64,000 bases of DNA from Rhexocercosporidium sp. MPI-PUGE-AT-0058 (taxonomy: Eukaryota > Ascomycota > Leotiomycetes > Helotiales), in NCBI GenBank assembly GCA_020746875.1, contig JAGTJL010000015.1:1488001-1552000 (forward strand), in the 5' to 3' direction. Positions 1-11,020 of this stretch are shown in pieces. How positions within the stretch are numbered: position 1 is the first letter of the stretch; every line of letters starts with the position of its first letter. The notes under the pieces are model-generated. The model made no database searches. It had not been told where the DNA came from and saw nothing but the letters and a program-made list of their open reading frames with translations. Position numbers and translations under genes: made by a program.

Positions 1-151
1 CTATCGCGATGTGGTGGAAGATAGGCTGTGGTTGACAATCGAGTTCTTGTTGATCATATATGGAAGTAGAATGGCCGATTTCATGACGTTATTCCTCCTT
101 GTTGTTTGTTGAAGCTCAACTGTTCTATCTTGAAGATTTGCATGATCAATC

Positions 152-2071
152 ATGTTTGAACGAGCGAAGAACTCCATGCGAACATTCAGCTGGAAGCTGC
201 CAAAACAACCATCCTCTCTTGCCCCAGAATATGTATGGAGTAATTCAGGTATGTCTTGAAGCATATATATTTTGTACCATCCTGACTCTCATTGACTTCG
301 GCTAGATCAGGACCCGGTTCCTGTTGAGAAGTAAGCCCACGAACTTTTCACAACGGTGAGACTTCTTTTAACACCCATCAGGCGAACATGGAGCGGTTTT
401 ACATTTGTCATGTACTGGTTTTCGGATTTAGTCACATATTCAACTTGGGCTAATGGGGCTGCTGTCGTGGCTCTGGGTCTCTCACCCAGTGATGCCATCT
501 GGATTGTTTTTGTTGCAGCCATGTGCAATGCAATTCCCACGGTTATGAACGGCGCAATTGGGTCGGATTTGCACATTGTGAGTTCAAGTAGATACAGGTT
601 CTAAACCACTCTAATTAAAAGCTAGCCATTTCCTATTGCGATCCGTGCTAGCTATGGATACTGGCTTAGTTACTTCTGCGTTGTTTCAAGGGCCATTCTC
701 GCCCTCTTTTGGTTCGGTGTCCAATCCGCTGGAGGCGCTACAGCGATCACACAGATGATCACAGCTATCTGGCCATCTTATGCTCACCTCCACAACGCTC
801 TTCCCGCTTCAGCAGGCATCACAACGAAGGGACTGATCTCATATTTCCTCTACCATGTCGTCCAAACGCCGTTCCTCTTTATCCGAACAGAGAAGTTGAA
901 GTGGATGTTCCTAGCGAAGACAATACTGGTGCCTCCAATGGCTCTCTCCATGGTCATTTACCTTGCTGTTGCAGCCAAAGATGCGCCAGACTTCTGGAAC
1001 CAGAAATCCGAGATTACCGGCTCAACCCGTGCCTGGCTTTGGCTTTCGAGCATGACTTCAATTACAGGAGGCTTTTCCACACTTGCTGTCAACATCCCAG
1101 ATTTCTCCCGCTTTGCAAGAAAAAAAGGCTCACAGTGGTGGCAACTACCCTTCATTCCAATCTTCAAGATCGTGGTCAGTATCTTTGGGGTTGTTGGGGC
1201 AAGTGCTTCAAAGCCACTTTACGGCAAGACGCTTTGGAGTCCTCTTGACATTCTAGCTCAATGGCAAGGTAGTCCAAGCGGTCGAGCTGCTGCTTTTTTC
1301 TGCGCGACGCTTTGGTGTTTGGCTCAGATCTGTGTCAACATCTCTGCCAATTCTGTCTCCTTTGGCAACGGTAAGCTATCAAAACCAATCCCATCTTGCT
1401 CCCACAGCTAACAAAGAACGTCGTTAGATATCACCTCCCTCTTCCCGAAATACTTCAACATCCGCCGCGGTGTCATCTTCGCCATGGTGGTCGGCGGATG
1501 GGCAATGGTTCCCTGGATCATCCTCTCCAACGCCAAAACATTCCTCAATTTCATGTCTGCATATGCAGTCTTTATGGCACCCATTGCTGGCATCATGCTG
1601 ACAGATTACTGGTTTATCAAAAAGCGTAGGATTGATGTTCCAGCTCTGTACGATCCGGAAGGGATCTACGGTAAATGTGTAAGTCCTTTTCGCAAGCACA
1701 CTCTCCCAAACAGAGGAATTTGCAGCTAATTTTTCCTACAGAATTGGCGAGCTCTGGTTATCATGGTCTTAGTTATCGTCCCCATGCTTCCAGCTCTAGC
1801 GCACAAAGTCACGCCAGACAGCGTGCACATTCCCAAAGAATTGTCCAACCTCTTCTCCATCAACTGGTTGTATGGCTTCGTAGCTTCTTGCGTCATTTAC
1901 TATGTTCTCAACATTGTATTTCCTGACAAAGAGACATTGATCCCAGCTGTGATCGAAGGGTACAAAGACGTAGTTGAGGGTGTAGCTGCCAGGAACGAGA
2001 GTACAGATGGAGACAGTAGCCGCGCCGAGAAGGGTCTTAATCCGAAGGAGCCTATGGAGGTAAAGGCATAG
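152..2071 (+). CDS. NCS1-family nucleobase/allantoin/uracil permease (Fur type)
   Basis: Plasma-membrane H+ symporter of the nucleobase-cation-symport-1 family; the Fur branch carries uracil, allantoin or uric acid, and the exact substrate cannot be told here. Six exons give 547 aa: 152-248, 306-330, 382-577, 626-1370, 1428-1678, 1742-2071; phases agree at every junction. The spliced N-terminus has the family block 'LPKQPSS...VWSN' running into 'DPVPVEKRTW', then 'NGAIGSDLHI' joined to 'PFPIAIRASYGYW', 'WFGVQSAGGATAITQMITAIWPSY', and the late 'GKCNWRALV' segment. Length fits the family (about 500-560 aa, 12 membrane segments). The ATG at 152 is the first in frame ahead of the conserved cytosolic block; a further upstream exon cannot be excluded because the window starts close by. 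Exon 2 is only 25 bases. A XanA-like dioxygenase lies 5 kb away and URC1/UPRTase 17-24 kb away, which fits a role in base uptake. Confidence 0.93.
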
Positions 2072-2459
2072 AGGTGCTATGAAAATATGTAAACTGTGAT
2101 ATGTTTTTATATTTACAGAGAAATATATTGCGGCTTGTAATGAAATGATAGTGAACTCAGTGGCCGGGAATCATGACCTGCCTGGAATGTATGTTGTGGC
2201 ACAATACACGTGACACATGGAGGACTCACATGACCATCATCCTGCTGTCATATTCACAGCCTCGTGGTTTTCGATTGCCCAATCACACCTTTCAACGACT
2301 TCCTCAACACTCTCTAGTTACTGTCCTGACATCTTATTTACGCTCTCATGCAAGTATCAATAAAAGAAACATAATTGCACAGGCCTCCCAAATTCAAATT
2401 ATATATTACGGAGGAGGCACACGCCGTATTGAGGGAAATCTAGAAACAAAACAGGGCCC
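2072..2459. other. Intergenic, permease 3' to HET-gene 5'
   Basis: 388 bases between two co-directional genes. It should hold the permease 3' UTR (AT-rich stretch about 2085-2145) and the HET gene promoter. An AT-rich 'AATTATATATTACGG' stretch lies about 60 bases before the HET start. No gene seen. Confidence 0.6.
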
Positions 2460-4361
2460 ATGGATCTCATCAATGCTCCTCCTATCTACATCTATGCTTC
2501 TCTTAGTCGTCCAGAATCGATTCGGATACTTGTCCTTCACCCGTCTGAAGACCACGCAGCACCTCTACTTTGCGATCTGGTCTATGATGATCGCCACGAG
2601 GTCCTGCTCGATGTTGAGCAAAAGAGAGGCTATGAAGCTGTATCATATACTTGGGGCGATCCTATTTTCTCACATGAGATCTTCTGCCGGGGTGGTGGAG
2701 AAGAAATGGCGAGGATGGCCATCACGCCGAATGTCGATTTGTTACTTAGACATTTGCGGAAAAGCTCCAAGTCTCGAAGACTTTGGGTCGACGCTATTTG
2801 CCTGAATCAGACAGATCATATTGAGAAGCGGATTCAGGTTGGCCTCATGGGGGGTATCTACAGACAGGCAAAGAAAGTACATGTCTGGCTAGGAGATACA
2901 GTGCAGGAGGGGCAGGAGACAGACTTGACTGGGCCGCAAAGTAGACAAACTGGAATGTCGAAGGTTATGGCCTTCTTTCGAGTCTTATCTTTAGCAAAAG
3001 CTATGAATGATCAGACAGTTCTATCTGAGAAGCTCATATCGAGCATTTTTCGTAACGAAGAGGAGTTGAAAGCACTTCTCCAGACGTTTTTACATTCGTC
3101 TTGGTTTCAGCGGCGATGGACAATTCAAGAGGCTGCTCTTAATAACAACACTGTCATACACTATGGCCCTACAGAGATCCACTGGAGAGACATGACAGAC
3201 GCCCTAGGGATGCTGGAAGCTAACCAGACGTCAAGGCTAGATAACGTGGCTTGGGGTGCTCTCAACACAGCCTTGAATATTCATTCGCAGTCTGGAACCA
3301 TGCTAGATCTTCTACATGACCACCACGATGCTCTATGCTTCGATCCGAGGGATCGTATTGCTGCCCTTCTCAGCGTAGCTACCATCAATGCTGCTTCAAA
3401 CCAGAACGGCTCTACCCTGCTGCAATGGACCGCGGACTATGACATTGCATGGCAAGAGAATTACCGAAATTTCTGTGCAAGCGCCATAAAGAGTGGATAT
3501 TTCACACATATTCTCGACCATCTTCGCTTTTTTGGGTCCTTATCCCAGGGTTCTGATGTATGGCCGTCATGGGTACCTGACTGGAGCCGTCCGAGACAAC
3601 GCACAACACGCGATTTCGGTTCCCTGACGACATCAATGCAGACAAATACCCCCGAGCCGCTGGCTTTCGTGGAAACTCAAAGTGGAAGGTCAGTTTTGAA
3701 AGTTCATCTGACAAGCTACTTCATGATTGGGGATGTGACGGGAGGTGACCCACAACCGACAGACTCCTGCATGAAATCGCTCTTGGCAGACCTTTGGAAC
3801 AATTTTGCACCGGAGAATATGTATACAGGCTTCAAGGGGGTAAGTCTGCTGGTAGATCTTCTAGAAAATATCATGGATTTCCCCCTCTCAGCTGCCTGCG
3901 AGGATGGTATTGAAGATGGCGACACCACGAGGGAATTTTGGAATGCTGAGATCCTTGGATCTAACATTATTCGCTGGCTGTTTAATCCTGACGAATACGA
4001 AGAAAAGCACCAAGACTGGATCAGCGCTTTGAAGGAGCTTTCCAAATTCCATTCATTCTTCCGCATCTCTGGGGGAGGATATGGAATTGGAACAGCCTTT
4101 GGTAGATTGGATGCAAAGGTTGATTGCTCGCGGCTGCGACGGCCGCCGCCTGTATATATCGTCACTGACTTCGGTCTTAACGATGTCGCCATGAACCTGA
4201 GTAAATTTCAGATCCACCAAGGATTTATTCTGGAACACATGCATCTCGATGGAAATGATTCGGATGAAGAGGAGACTTGTCTTCGTATTATTGGGCACTG
4301 CTATTACACAACCTCTGGCAAGCGTTATATTGAAACAGACAAGCACGTAACTCTTGTATAG
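2460..4361 (+). CDS. Heterokaryon incompatibility (HET) domain protein
   Basis: Intronless, 633 aa. The N-terminal third is a HET domain: 'SIRILVLHPSEDHAAPL' leads into 'YEAVSYTWGDP' (residues 58-68), the domain's signature, followed by 'RRLWVDAICLNQTD' and 'IYRQAKKVHVWLGD' (roughly 105-145), both diagnostic. HET proteins act in fungal non-self recognition and can trigger death of fused cells; HET domains are distant relatives of TIR domains. The C-terminal 450 residues contain the usual 'DPRDRIAALLSVA' segment (about residues 296-310) and a poorly conserved tail with no repeat, NACHT or WD40 module visible, so this is the standalone type. The ATG at 2460 opens the ORF about 15 residues before conserved sequence. 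Incompatibility function is inferred from the family; many HET paralogues have no known role. Confidence 0.93.
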   Translation: MDLINAPPIYIYASLSRPESIRILVLHPSEDHAAPLLCDLVYDDRHEVLLDVEQKRGYEAVSYTWGDPIFSHEIFCRGGGEEMARMAITPNVDLLLRHLRKSSKSRRLWVDAICLNQTDHIEKRIQVGLMGGIYRQAKKVHVWLGDTVQEGQETDLTGPQSRQTGMSKVMAFFRVLSLAKAMNDQTVLSEKLISSIFRNEEELKALLQTFLHSSWFQRRWTIQEAALNNNTVIHYGPTEIHWRDMTDALGMLEANQTSRLDNVAWGALNTALNIHSQSGTMLDLLHDHHDALCFDPRDRIAALLSVATINAASNQNGSTLLQWTADYDIAWQENYRNFCASAIKSGYFTHILDHLRFFGSLSQGSDVWPSWVPDWSRPRQRTTRDFGSLTTSMQTNTPEPLAFVETQSGRSVLKVHLTSYFMIGDVTGGDPQPTDSCMKSLLADLWNNFAPENMYTGFKGVSLLVDLLENIMDFPLSAACEDGIEDGDTTREFWNAEILGSNIIRWLFNPDEYEEKHQDWISALKELSKFHSFFRISGGGYGIGTAFGRLDAKVDCSRLRRPPPVYIVTDFGLNDVAMNLSKFQIHQGFILEHMHLDGNDSDEEETCLRIIGHCYYTTSGKRYIETDKHVTLV

Positions 4362-5719
4362 TGCGCCTAGTCACTACGTTTACAAGTACTCAGGGGGCAC
4401 GCAAGCTGTTCCCCGATCTCTCATTAATTGAGATGCATCAAACGCGTTGCTATCACAAAGTACATCTGATCATGAGAAAATTTCTACAGCGGCACAGCCA
4501 GGTCTTAACTGTTACACAGATATAGATCTGGCTAGCATCTCTTACAGATTGTTTTCCTACTATTTTTGGCCAACTATTTTTGATGTAATTACAAATAACC
4601 ATAAATTGAAGCCATGTATTTATAAACCAGTCCCTCCACAAACTTCTGAGGCCGAGAAAACCTTCGCTTAGCTAGGGTCGTGAGAACAAAAAAAACAGAC
4701 ACTAGTCACCAGGGATTCTATGATGAAAATTCAACGCTTGTGGCTGGCGCCTTTTCAAGAGAATTACAGTTCCCCTTTCTTCTCTGTATCTTCGATATGA
4801 CTGAGGACAAATTATTTCTTTGCTGCACAACCTGGGACGCCGCGGGCCCTGTGTGTATAAAACCCTTAGCAAGGAAGATACCAAGGTCATCCCAACAAAG
4901 AAATGTGAAGCTACCAACGATGTGATTAAATTTCCGGCAATTCCCTCACGAAGTGTTTTTGACATCATCTCACCAAAGTTCTCAAGACCCCTCTCGCCCA
5001 GAATTTTTACCTACTTAAATCCTTTCTCCGCAACCTGTGAACCACTACCACTCTCCACGCGAACGCTCTAGCGAGCAGACCAGGCAACTAGTGACCTTGG
5101 TCTCGTACCCGTATGTCGCCATCTTTACTCATCTAGACTGCATGTACTGTACATAGGGTAGCGGTATCTATCCTTGAATGAGTAAATTACCCTTGAGATT
5201 GCACTTGCTAGAAACAATTTCCAATAGGCCGTCTCAATTATGTATTGTAAGTTACTCACAGCGCTGTGCAGAATGTCAACGACTTCGCGAGTAACAACAC
5301 TTCAATCCTAGCCAGCTACTGCTTACTAAGAACCTCACTCAATCCTTTATATCAGACCTAATCTACGATACACAAACCTTTCAACAGACTTGCATTGGGA
5401 GAATAGCCGTTGGTGCTAATTTCCTTGATTAATTCCTTGTCACCATGGTGCCGATGTCATGGTCAAATCATAATCGCTGTCAGGCTGCAGACTCACCAAA
5501 AGGGGAAGGAACAAAGACGCCCATCGTCAGCCGTACCACAACCAAAAAATTTGCACATGTTTCCCCTCACTGCTGCCTGAATCATGAACATTATTTTCAT
5601 CTGAAACTTTGTTTAGTTCCACATTTTGACATTGGGTAGAGTTTCTTGTAACATCTTTCTGGCATCTCACTCTACCGCGCTTTTAATTGTCGATCTCAAG
5701 TAATCAGGCTTACCTTGAG
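4362..5719. other. Intergenic, no gene recognised
   Basis: 1.36 kb of AT-leaning sequence between the HET gene and the membrane-protein gene. Only short open frames without family signatures are present. No terminal inverted repeats, tRNA or transposase remnant was recognised. The last few hundred bases presumably carry the promoter of the downstream gene. Confidence 0.5.
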
Positions 5720-7248
5720 ATGGCGAGTTTCTTCTCTAGAACTTGCGATAAGAATGATGGTGTTGAAGTCATCAAGGATATCGAGTCGGAGAATCTCAAT
5801 GTAACTTTACTTGTTGCTGTTTGTCGCCGTGTTTGCTATACTGTATTAGGATCAGGAAATCCGGTAAGGGCACTGCCTGGAAAGCAAACGATTGACTTCG
5901 AGTCTGTGGCTAATCCTCTTGCAGGATATGGCTGGGAAAGGAGTATGCCTTTCCCTGGCTACAGGAATCCCAGAACATGGAAGCTAACCTTACAGGTAAT
6001 GATATCTTACTATTTCCAAGTCATATTAGCCTTCCTCTTTGGGCCTTTGCTACCTCTGTTTATCCGGATTGCCAAGAAGAAGTCATGCCAGCCAATCTTG
6101 CGAAGAATCCCTGTCCTTGAAAAACTGCTCTTGTCCGTTGTTCAGACGAGCTTGTTCTATTCTTCCTCGCTCTACATCGCAGCAGTGGTCCGATATTATC
6201 AGACACCTTCAATTTCAGAGTTCATAATTCTCGGGCCATTGCTGAATCTTCAATTGACAACGGTGACATACTTGCTCTGCGGGCTAGCTCTCGAGTGGCG
6301 TCTCAAAGACTTCACAATACCACTCGAATGGTTGCTTTGTTCCTTCGCCGTCGCGCTATCCGAAGGTTTAGCTTCTATTGCTCTAAGGCTCAGGTTTCAG
6401 CCTGTGCCAGAGAAAGAACGACCGTACTATCATTCTTTAGCAGTGGCTTGTGATAAACAGGTGAATGTTACGAGGACAGCCTATTATTTCACTAAAGATT
6501 ACAGGGCCGGCCGGTCGATCGAGGAAAGCGTGTTCCTCATCTGCCTTCCCGCAGCGTGGTTGATAATGTTCCTAATTCCTCAGAACTGGAAACGATTGCC
6601 AGAGCCTGTCATACGCCGGGTACATTGGAAGGAGTGCAAGTTGGTACTCAGTGGGGTTCTTGTGGGGTTTCTCTCTTATACTTTGGCGTTTTCTATCAGA
6701 AGTTTGTTATATTTTCGACATGAGGCACAGCATATCAGCCAAAAGGATTTCCAAGACACTTCTTGGGGGTATGGTCAAACAACCGCAGTCTTGATATGGG
6801 CTCCGTTCTCATACGAAGCCATCAAGGAAACATTCAGTGAGACTAAGCTACTTTTCGACTCGAACGTATAGATACTAATGATCCCGCAGAGCACGAGAGA
6901 ATGCTACGAGCAGTCCACGTTCAACAGCCTGCCATTGAGTTACAAGAGTCGAATACAACAAGTCAGTCGCGACGACCATCTGCTGAGAACCTCTCAACTG
7001 CCGATATTCAGATTCATCAGCAAAGAAGGGAATCATCTGATTCTGGCAACAGACTCATGCAGCATGACGCAGATCATGATGGTGAAGAGGACGACATTGT
7101 ATCAGGTATTAGTCGTAGAGATACCGAAGCTCGAATAGAGGGGCGAGGGGCTGGAGGACAAGGGAGCACAGAACGAGCGGCAACGTGGCAGTATGATCAC
7201 TTGCAGGATCCTCCAGATGGTCATAGATTGAGGCGACGGCTTACATGA
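5720..7248 (+). CDS. Fungal multi-pass membrane protein of unknown function
   Basis: Four exons, 453 aa: 5720-5863, 5925-5942, 5996-6836, 6890-7248. The N-terminal half of the long single frame looks open through both early introns, but splicing a microexon of 18 bases (GAT ATG GCT GGG AAA GGA) gives 'GNPDMAGKGVMISYYFQVILAFL', the 'GNPD(I/M)AG.GV' block I associate with a family of fungal polytopic membrane proteins. Branch sites CTAAT and CTAAC precede the two acceptors. The third intron (6837-6889) has a TACTAAT branch site and links to a hydrophilic, charged tail rich in R, E, Q and S. About six to eight hydrophobic segments are visible (for example 'ISYYFQVILAFLFGPLLPLF', 'AAWLIMFLIP', 'LVLSGVLVGFLSYTLAF'). 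The start is the first ATG; a further upstream TTG is not a plausible start. Function unknown; related genes often sit near HET or secondary-metabolism loci. Confidence 0.75.
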
Positions 7249-7440
7249 TTAGTGTCAAGGGTGGAAGCCTTTCGGAGATGGGGAAAGAAAATGTGGGTGG
7301 AGACTATTTTGAATGTCATTTGGGGGTAATCTTACATGAATCAAGATACAGAAACAGGGATTGGGACAGGTCCACTGGGAGAGTAAGTCAGTACAAGGGC
7401 TAAAGGTTCAGAAATACAACGGGAGTGGTGAGACGGTCAC

Positions 7441-8753
7441 TTACACAGGGCTATCCGAAGCACCCAGGTTAGCTTGGTGCATAGCTTCGATGAAGTTAGC
7501 AAAGTGATTATTTCCAAGTTTGAAAATGACGGGATCACTTACTCCTAACCCCATACTTCTCTGGGTAATCCACCGCACTATGGAACACGCTCCAGTTGTC
7601 CCACATTTGCACATCTCCGTTCTCCACGGGAGTCATCATGATATACTCAGGCCGAAGAATGCGTTCTTGCCAGCTTAGCAGCATTTTTCTGATCCTGGTG
7701 ACATCCTCAACAATTTCGACCTCGCTAGTGGGTGTGGGCTTTAAGAACATCTTCCGGACCGCGATTCCATGGACCTGGAGAGCTTTCTGGCCGAGCGGAT
7801 TCACCCAGACCATTGGGTACTTGAGATTGTTGTCAGTAAAGGTAGTCGATATTTTATGGAAGGCTACTCACCGTCTTTATCTTCGCTGGATCCCACTCGG
7901 GCATTTCTTCGATCTTATGTTCCAATCCCTCGTTCTCCAGACCCAAACCATTGGGTCTGCCCTTACACTTCTCAATCCACATGTAAGGAAAAGGCGCATA
8001 TTCCACCCAGCTGTTATCAGCCAGCATCTGCTCCTCAGCACTTAGCAGATCGTACAGCTGAATGGTGCTGAAAAAGGCCGTCTGGCCAGGCTTGACTTTC
8101 ATGCTCAGTCCACTGCCATCATCCCAGTTGACTTGGATGTCTCCTTGATCTGGACACTTGACTGCGCGAAGGGCTGTGTAGTGTGGAGGCTCTCGCTCGT
8201 ACAGTGGGGCATCAATGTGCCATCTTTGAAACTGGGTATTGCCAGCAGCAAAAGACTCTGCTGAAGGCGGGTATCGATGGTAGTCATTACTTGGCCCATG
8301 GGCAGTGAAGCCTTTGACGCCATAATGGTCGTCTCCTTGGTAGCCTTTGCCGATGAGTCTGATATTTGGAGCGCTCGGGATACAGGGAACGTCTATTTGC
8401 TAGACGCTCGTCAAAACCTTTTTCTTCATATGTCAAAAAACAGAAACACTTACTGATAGCAGCCCACCAACTTTCTTGAACTGTTGCACAGTTCCATGGC
8501 CATGAACGTTCGGTGCTTCGGGGTCCAGCCTCGTGACCAATTCCCAATGCTTGACGGGATCGAGGTCATATTGGCCTTTGATCATGACAAGCTGGTATCT
8601 GTGAGTTGCTTCTCTCAGGGCTGCCAAATCCTCATTGGAAATATCGTTTAAGTCAAGTCCGGTGACTGTTGCTCCCATTGTACACTTCTTGTCTGCTTCA
8701 TGCTTGATGGGCGTAACAACCAGCTTACTTTCCAACGTTTTTGAAGGAGACAT
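7441..8753 (-). CDS. TauD/TfdA-family Fe(II)/2-oxoglutarate dioxygenase, XanA-like
   Basis: Four exons on the minus strand, 382 aa: 8454-8753, 7872-8399, 7543-7819, 7441-7484; all phases agree. XanA of Aspergillus nidulans is a xanthine hydroxylase that uses 2-oxoglutarate in place of a molybdenum cofactor. The facial triad is visible: H161 and D163 in 'QRWHIDAPLYERE', and H356 in 'WSVFHSAVDYPEKYG'. R368 in 'VRTMHQANLGASDSP' is the likely 2-oxoglutarate anchor, and the final 'HQ.N..ASD.P' resembles the end of XanA as I remember it. 'GRPNGLGLENEGLE' also fits that branch. Length is close to XanA (about 370 aa). The family includes taurine and 2,4-D dioxygenases, so xanthine is a proposal supported by the neighbouring NCS1 permease and not proven. 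The last coding exon is only 44 bases but carries the conserved C-terminus. Confidence 0.85.
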
Positions 8754-9507
8754 GATGGATTGAAATGAGTTGATCGGAGAAATAAGAAAACTAATATTCT
8801 GTGCTAAGTAAGGGGTTCTGTCGAAAAAGCAGATCTAAGAAATCCTATGTATTTGGACAAAGTCAGGAAGAGTATATCAGGTCTTGGGCAACAACTAAGA
8901 TAATCACAACAATCTTATGCAATAGCGATCAAATCAACAATGATAACCCGCCGTAATGTGAAATACTAAGGTTGAGGTTGGACAATTCCAATTTCGGCCG
9001 AACACAAGATAGCAGAGAGGGCGAGTCCCGAAGTCTCACGGATCTCAGATAAGAGAGCGACGGTATCCTATGAGACTCAGCGGCTTCGGAGGAAACATGC
9101 ACGCAAACTTCAGAAGTGGGATGTAGGGAGAGGACTTGATATCTGCAATTTGAAGTAGTTGAAGAATATGTTTTCTCGGCCGACCTACGGCTCAGTTGAA
9201 CAACCGAAATGATGAATTAATCAGCTTTGATCAGGAGGCAGAATGAGTCGAAATACGGGTCAGATCTTGTCCAAAATTATCAAAGAGAAAGTAAACAACA
9301 AGAAAGGATGTGTGAAGCTTCAAGTCCTCCCCCGCTTTTCACGTGCCCACCCGCTGAGATCTGAAGCCTTGCGATTGAGGCTGACACAATTTCTCCATCT
9401 CATCAACTTGACCTAGAAAACATCCCGAACCTCAATTCACAGCTTCCCAATTTCCAGCATTTACTCCCCATCTGTCCCACACTGCGACTCGCAATTGCCG
9501 ACCCAAA
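8754..9507. promoter_or_regulatory. Divergent promoter, dioxygenase / ABHD11
   Basis: 754 bases between two start codons pointing away from each other. It contains two perfect palindromes made of abutting CGG/CCG half-sites: TTCGGCCGAA at 8993-9002 and TCGGCCGA at 9176-9183. Such half-sites are typical of Zn2Cys6 regulators; UaY (purines) and Ppr1 (pyrimidines) use the same half-sites but with a 6-base spacer, so the regulator is unknown. Confidence 0.45.
8993..9002. promoter_or_regulatory. TTCGGCCGAA palindrome
   Basis: Ten-base perfect palindrome of CGG and CCG half-sites with no spacer, about 240 bases upstream of the dioxygenase start. A shorter copy lies at 9176-9183. Possible Zn2Cys6 factor site. 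Confidence 0.35.
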
Positions 9508-10782
9508 ATGCCACCCCGAATATCCCTCTACTCCAGCCCTCGAATCGCGTCCCTATTCTCCTGCCGAAGCTATAGCTCCCAAAGAAGCACCCCTCTAACA
9601 CTAGCCTACGACCTGCACTCACCCTCGAAACCATCCTCCTCTGCTCCGCGGGCTATCATATTCATGCACGGGCTGTTCGGGTCCAAGAAGAACAATAGGA
9701 GCATTAGTAAGTGAGCCTCCCTACTACAAGCTTCCCTGTGCTCAATCTCTTGTTTCTTGGATAGAGAACTGGTGTATTGACTGAGAGGCAGGGCTCTGGC
9801 GAGGGATTTAGGGAGACCCATTTATGCTGTGGTATGTCCTCTTGTATTCCAAAACTTGGAAGGGAACTGCAAAGTATCTAACGGGTGTTGCAGGATCTGC
9901 GGAACCATGGCGATTCACCACATGATCCAAACCACGACTACCTCTCCATGGCAAGCGACGTAGAAGGATTCATGAAAGAACATGGGTTGAAAGAACCTAC
10001 GCTGATAGGGCACTCGATGTATGTCCTCCCAGGCATCTTTACATCTTTTACAAGACGAACCTATGTTGACGGGCAACAGGGGCGCCAAAACAGCCATGAC
10101 ACTCGCCCTCCGCTCGCCAGAACTGATACACGATATCATATCCGTGGATAATGCACCCGTGGATGTAGCTCTCATGAGTAGCTTCGGGCAGTACATACAG
10201 GGCATGAAGAGGATCGAGGAGTCAATGGTCACGAAACAAGCCGAGGCGGACCAGATATTGAAGGATTATGAAGAGGTACCTCCTCCCACCTTTACATTCC
10301 CCTTTCCCCCCACCACTCATTAAAATCCCCAAATAACTTACTCACACTTCTTTCCCACAGTCTCTCCCAATCCGTCAATTCCTCCTCACAAACATGTACC
10401 AGCCGCCCGCAGAAAAGACGAAGAAATTCCGCATCCCGCTCCGTATCCTCGGATCAGCGCTGGGTAATCTAGGTGATTTCCCGTTCAAGAACCCAGGAGA
10501 AGTGCGGTTCGAGGGACCGGCGCTGTTCGTGAGAGGTACGAAGAGTAAATACGTGTCGGACGAGGCGCTGCCTGCTATTGGGGAGTTCTTCCCCAGGTTT
10601 CGGTTGGCGGATGTGGATTCGGGACATTGGGTTATTTCGGAGAAGCCAGAGGAGTTTAGACAAGGTATGTTTTGGTCCTCTTTCTGGTCGTATTGTTCTT
10701 GTTATTCAGTGCAGGTTGGAGAAGGAGTGCTAATTTGACGTTCGTTGTAGCTGTTGTGGAGTTCCTGACGCCGAAGGAATAG
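9508..10782 (+). CDS. ABHD11-like mitochondrial alpha/beta hydrolase
   Basis: Six exons, 299 aa: 9508-9710, 9792-9831, 9894-10018, 10080-10275, 10361-10664, 10751-10782; phases agree throughout. Serine hydrolase of the ABHD11/yeast Imo32 group. The first 30 residues are basic and serine-rich without acids ('MPPRISLYSSPRIASLFSCRSYSSQ'-like), as in a mitochondrial presequence. 'IIFMHGLFGSKKNNRSISK' holds the HG oxyanion motif, 'YAVDLRNHGDSPHDP' is the family block, and 'LIGHSMGAKTAMTLAL' is the nucleophile elbow with Ser in GHSMG, formed by splicing between exons 3 and 4. Near the C-terminus 'DSGHWVISEKPEEF' supplies the catalytic His. The family acts as an esterase/lipase in the matrix; ABHD11 has been linked to the oxoglutarate dehydrogenase complex in animals. 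A tandem ATGCC repeat follows in the 3' flank. Confidence 0.93.
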
Positions 10783-10830
10783 AAGGGAAATTGTATATTC
10801 TAGTGTGTAATAGTATAAAGGGTATCTATC

Positions 10831-10850
10831 ATGCCATGCCATGCCATGCC
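10831..10850. repeat. (ATGCC)4 tandem repeat
   Basis: Four copies of ATGCC in the 3' flank of the ABHD11-like gene, followed by degenerate copies. Confidence 0.9.
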
Positions 10851-11020
10851 ATACCATATCATATCCTGCTCTCCAAAGCTCATGTCTCGTCCTGCAAACC
10901 TAAACTCCATGTCTGCCTATCCATGCAAAACTCATAACCAATATATAAATATCCAGTCTCTGGGATAACGAAGCCTGCCTTTCACTCCTACTCTTACTCC
11001 CACTTCCTCCTCTCATCCTC

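Noticed and set aside
4362..5719. Transposon remnant
   Set aside because: AT-rich and gene-poor, but no terminal repeats, target duplication or transposase/reverse-transcriptase fragments were seen.
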